From Candidatus Solincola tengchongensis (GTDB lineage: Bacteria > Actinomycetota > Geothermincolia > Geothermincolales > RBG-13-55-18): 33,976 nt of DNA. The stretch lies in the NCBI GenBank assembly GCA_015711895.1, contig JACVJH010000189.1, positions 1-33,976 of the forward strand, in the 5' to 3' direction. Positions 33,009 through 33,976 of the stretch are shown here, piece by piece (position 1 is the first letter of the stretch; every line of letters starts with the position of its first letter). The notes beneath the pieces were generated by a model. It ran no database searches, had not been told where the DNA came from, and was given only the letters and a program-made list of their open reading frames with translations. Made by a program: the position numbers and the translations under genes.

Positions 33009-33599
33009 TCACTCCTTGTTCATCCCCTCCCTGCCGCCTTTCCCGGCATCGGCATCGCCGGTCTTCGCGGCCCGGCCCCGGGACAGGCTCTCCGTGGTTC
33101 CCTCTATGCGGGCGGCTTTTCCGCCGTGCGCACGGCCCCGGGTTGCCGGAGAGCTCCTCCTCCCGGACGGGGTGGTTTTCCCGTGTGGGCTCAGTAGGGC
33201 GCCCGCTTTGTCCAGGTCCGTCCCGCGGAGGTAGCTCTCGAAACGGCTGTCCACGGAGCCGATGAGCCCCTCCAGGACGCAGGACTTTCCCAGGCAGGAC
33301 TCGCGGCCCAGGAAGCAGGTGGTGGGGGAAAAGGGGCCCTCAAGGCACTCGTAGATGTCCATGAGGCTTATCTCCCTGCCCTCGCGGCCCAGCCTGAATC
33401 CGCCACCCGGGCCCCGGTACGATCTCAACAGTCCGGAGCGGGCTAGCCGCTGCATGACCTTGGCCAGGTGGGCTTCCGATACCCCAAGGTACAGCGCTAT
33501 CTCACGGGTGGAGGCCTTGCCTCCGTCACGGCCTGCCAGATAGCATGCGGCATGCAGGCCCAGCATGAAGGCCTCCGAGAATCTCAACGTCCCGGTCAT
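33009..33599 (-). CDS. Rrf2-family transcriptional regulator with putative Fe-S cluster
   Basis: The protein has 196 residues. The N-terminal winged helix-turn-helix reads RFSEAFMLGLHAACYLAG, STREIALYLGVSEAHLAKVMQRLARSGLLRSYRGPGGGF, the classic Rrf2 pattern with its recognition helix near 41-52. Three cysteines, C95, C102 and C107 (spacing x6 and x4), lie where IscR and NsrR bind a [2Fe-2S] or [4Fe-4S] cluster. The regulator may therefore sense redox, NO or iron-sulfur status. A tail of about 55 residues (from about 140), rich in Ser, Arg, Gly and Lys, is longer than in usual members. The ATG at 33599 follows AGAGGTGAT. The promoter is covered by a long palindrome, so it is probably autoregulated. 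Confidence 0.92.
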   Translation of the reverse strand: MTGTLRFSEAFMLGLHAACYLAGRDGGKASTREIALYLGVSEAHLAKVMQRLARSGLLRSYRGPGGGFRLGREGREISLMDIYECLEGPFSPTTCFLGRESCLGKSCVLEGLIGSVDSRFESYLRGTDLDKAGALLSPHGKTTPSGRRSSPATRGRAHGGKAARIEGTTESLSRGRAAKTGDADAGKGGREGMNKE

Positions 33600-33624
33600 G
33601 GCATCACCTCTAATGGCTCCCGCA

Positions 33625-33664
33625 AAATTTTTAAGTATTTTGGTACCAAAATACTTTAAAATTT
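33625..33664. promoter_or_regulatory. 40-base AT-rich palindrome, probable Rrf2 operator
   Basis: The 24-base core (33633-33656) is a perfect palindrome with half-site AAGTATTTTGGT. Beyond one T:T mismatch on each arm the match continues for seven more bases to 33625 and 33664. It overlaps the spacer, -10 and predicted start of the Rrf2 promoter. Rrf2 regulators commonly bind such sites to repress their own operon. Confidence 0.75.
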
Positions 33665-33676
33665 ATTCGCCGTCAA
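33648..33676 (-). promoter_or_regulatory. Rrf2 operon promoter
   Basis: On the minus strand TTGACG (33676-33671), a 17-base spacer and TATTTT (33653-33648) form a good promoter. The predicted start is near 33641 with a 42-base leader. The -10 and most of the spacer lie inside the palindrome. Confidence 0.68.
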
Positions 33677-33976
33677 CCACTTTTCAACTCCGTTCCTCCC
33701 TGGTTTGTGGTGGCCCACAAATGCGTCCTTCCCTGCTCTCGAACCCCTGCCCGGGAAATCCGCCTCTACCTCGCTCCGCCTCCTCGTCCCGGATTCCTGA
33801 CCGGAACATGCCGTGTGCCGCTCCGTTTCCCCCGCTCCGTGAGGGGCACGCAAGCGGCCCTCCGGTGTCGCAGGAGCCGGTGCCCATGAGCCGCCTACTT
33901 TCCGGCAGATATTGCATGGGTCTCTGAACCGTCATTCGGCCGTGAGCCGCTCTTGCGCTCTCCATAAACGATCCCT
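33665..33976. other. Right edge without a recognised gene
   Basis: These 312 bases run to the window edge. Apart from the -35 of the Rrf2 promoter, I see no gene, ribosome site or RNA motif. A divergent gene controlled by the same palindrome could start beyond the edge. Confidence 0.45.

Overview
This GC-rich window comes from a bacterium and most resembles a deep-branching, probably anaerobic member of the Actinomycetota, such as the uncultivated geothermal or subsurface classes. The placement is an inference. It rests on a HelY-type Ski2 helicase, the dgt-dnaG pair, LppX/LprG-like lipoproteins, frequent GTG and TTG starts, and two genes whose promoters predict leaderless mRNAs. The anaerobic reading rests on many iron-sulfur proteins, pyruvate phosphate dikinase, an acyl-CoA ligase with an ACT partner, and an Rrf2 regulator with a putative Fe-S cluster. 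No rRNA, tRNA, CRISPR array, insertion sequence or phage gene was recognised.

Layout. 1-1198 (-): helY, cut by the window edge. 1594-2460 (+): a GNAT-like acyltransferase. 2575-4219 (+): a FixX-like ferredoxin and a FixC-like flavoprotein, followed by a decayed copy of part of the GNAT gene and a terminator. 4429-5358 (-): a very cysteine-rich iron-sulfur protein. 5842-7592 (+): phenylacetate-CoA ligase overlapping a two-ACT-domain protein. 7608-9985 (-): a membrane HD-GYP protein lacking a metal ligand, a DUF488 protein and a NUDIX hydrolase. 10360-12066 (+): two tandem lipoproteins. 12297-23390 (+): a housekeeping block of glyQ, glyS, ppdK, an FMN reductase, dgt, dnaG and rpoD. 23418-24494 (-): a beta-propeller lipoprotein. 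25285-26373 (-): an FAD oxidoreductase. 27021-28626 (+): a Cys-rich membrane protein and a zinc-ribbon/RDD membrane protein. 28753-31769 (-): a thioredoxin reductase-like protein and ftsH. 32145-33599 (-): an Rrf2 regulator followed by a ferredoxin-domain protein.

How the genes fit together. The housekeeping block joins glycine-tRNA charging, dNTP control, replication priming and the principal sigma factor. The redox genes look like separate small modules for moving electrons between ferredoxin, flavin and thiol carriers. The most notable signals are regulatory. The Rrf2 gene has a near-perfect 40-bp AT-rich palindrome lying over its own promoter. ppdK has a 14-bp direct repeat at a two-turn period over its promoter, followed by a leader that can fold as a three-way junction. 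The Cys-rich membrane protein has an inverted repeat at its predicted transcription start. The -10 elements of helY and ftsH place the predicted transcription start on the first base of the start codon.
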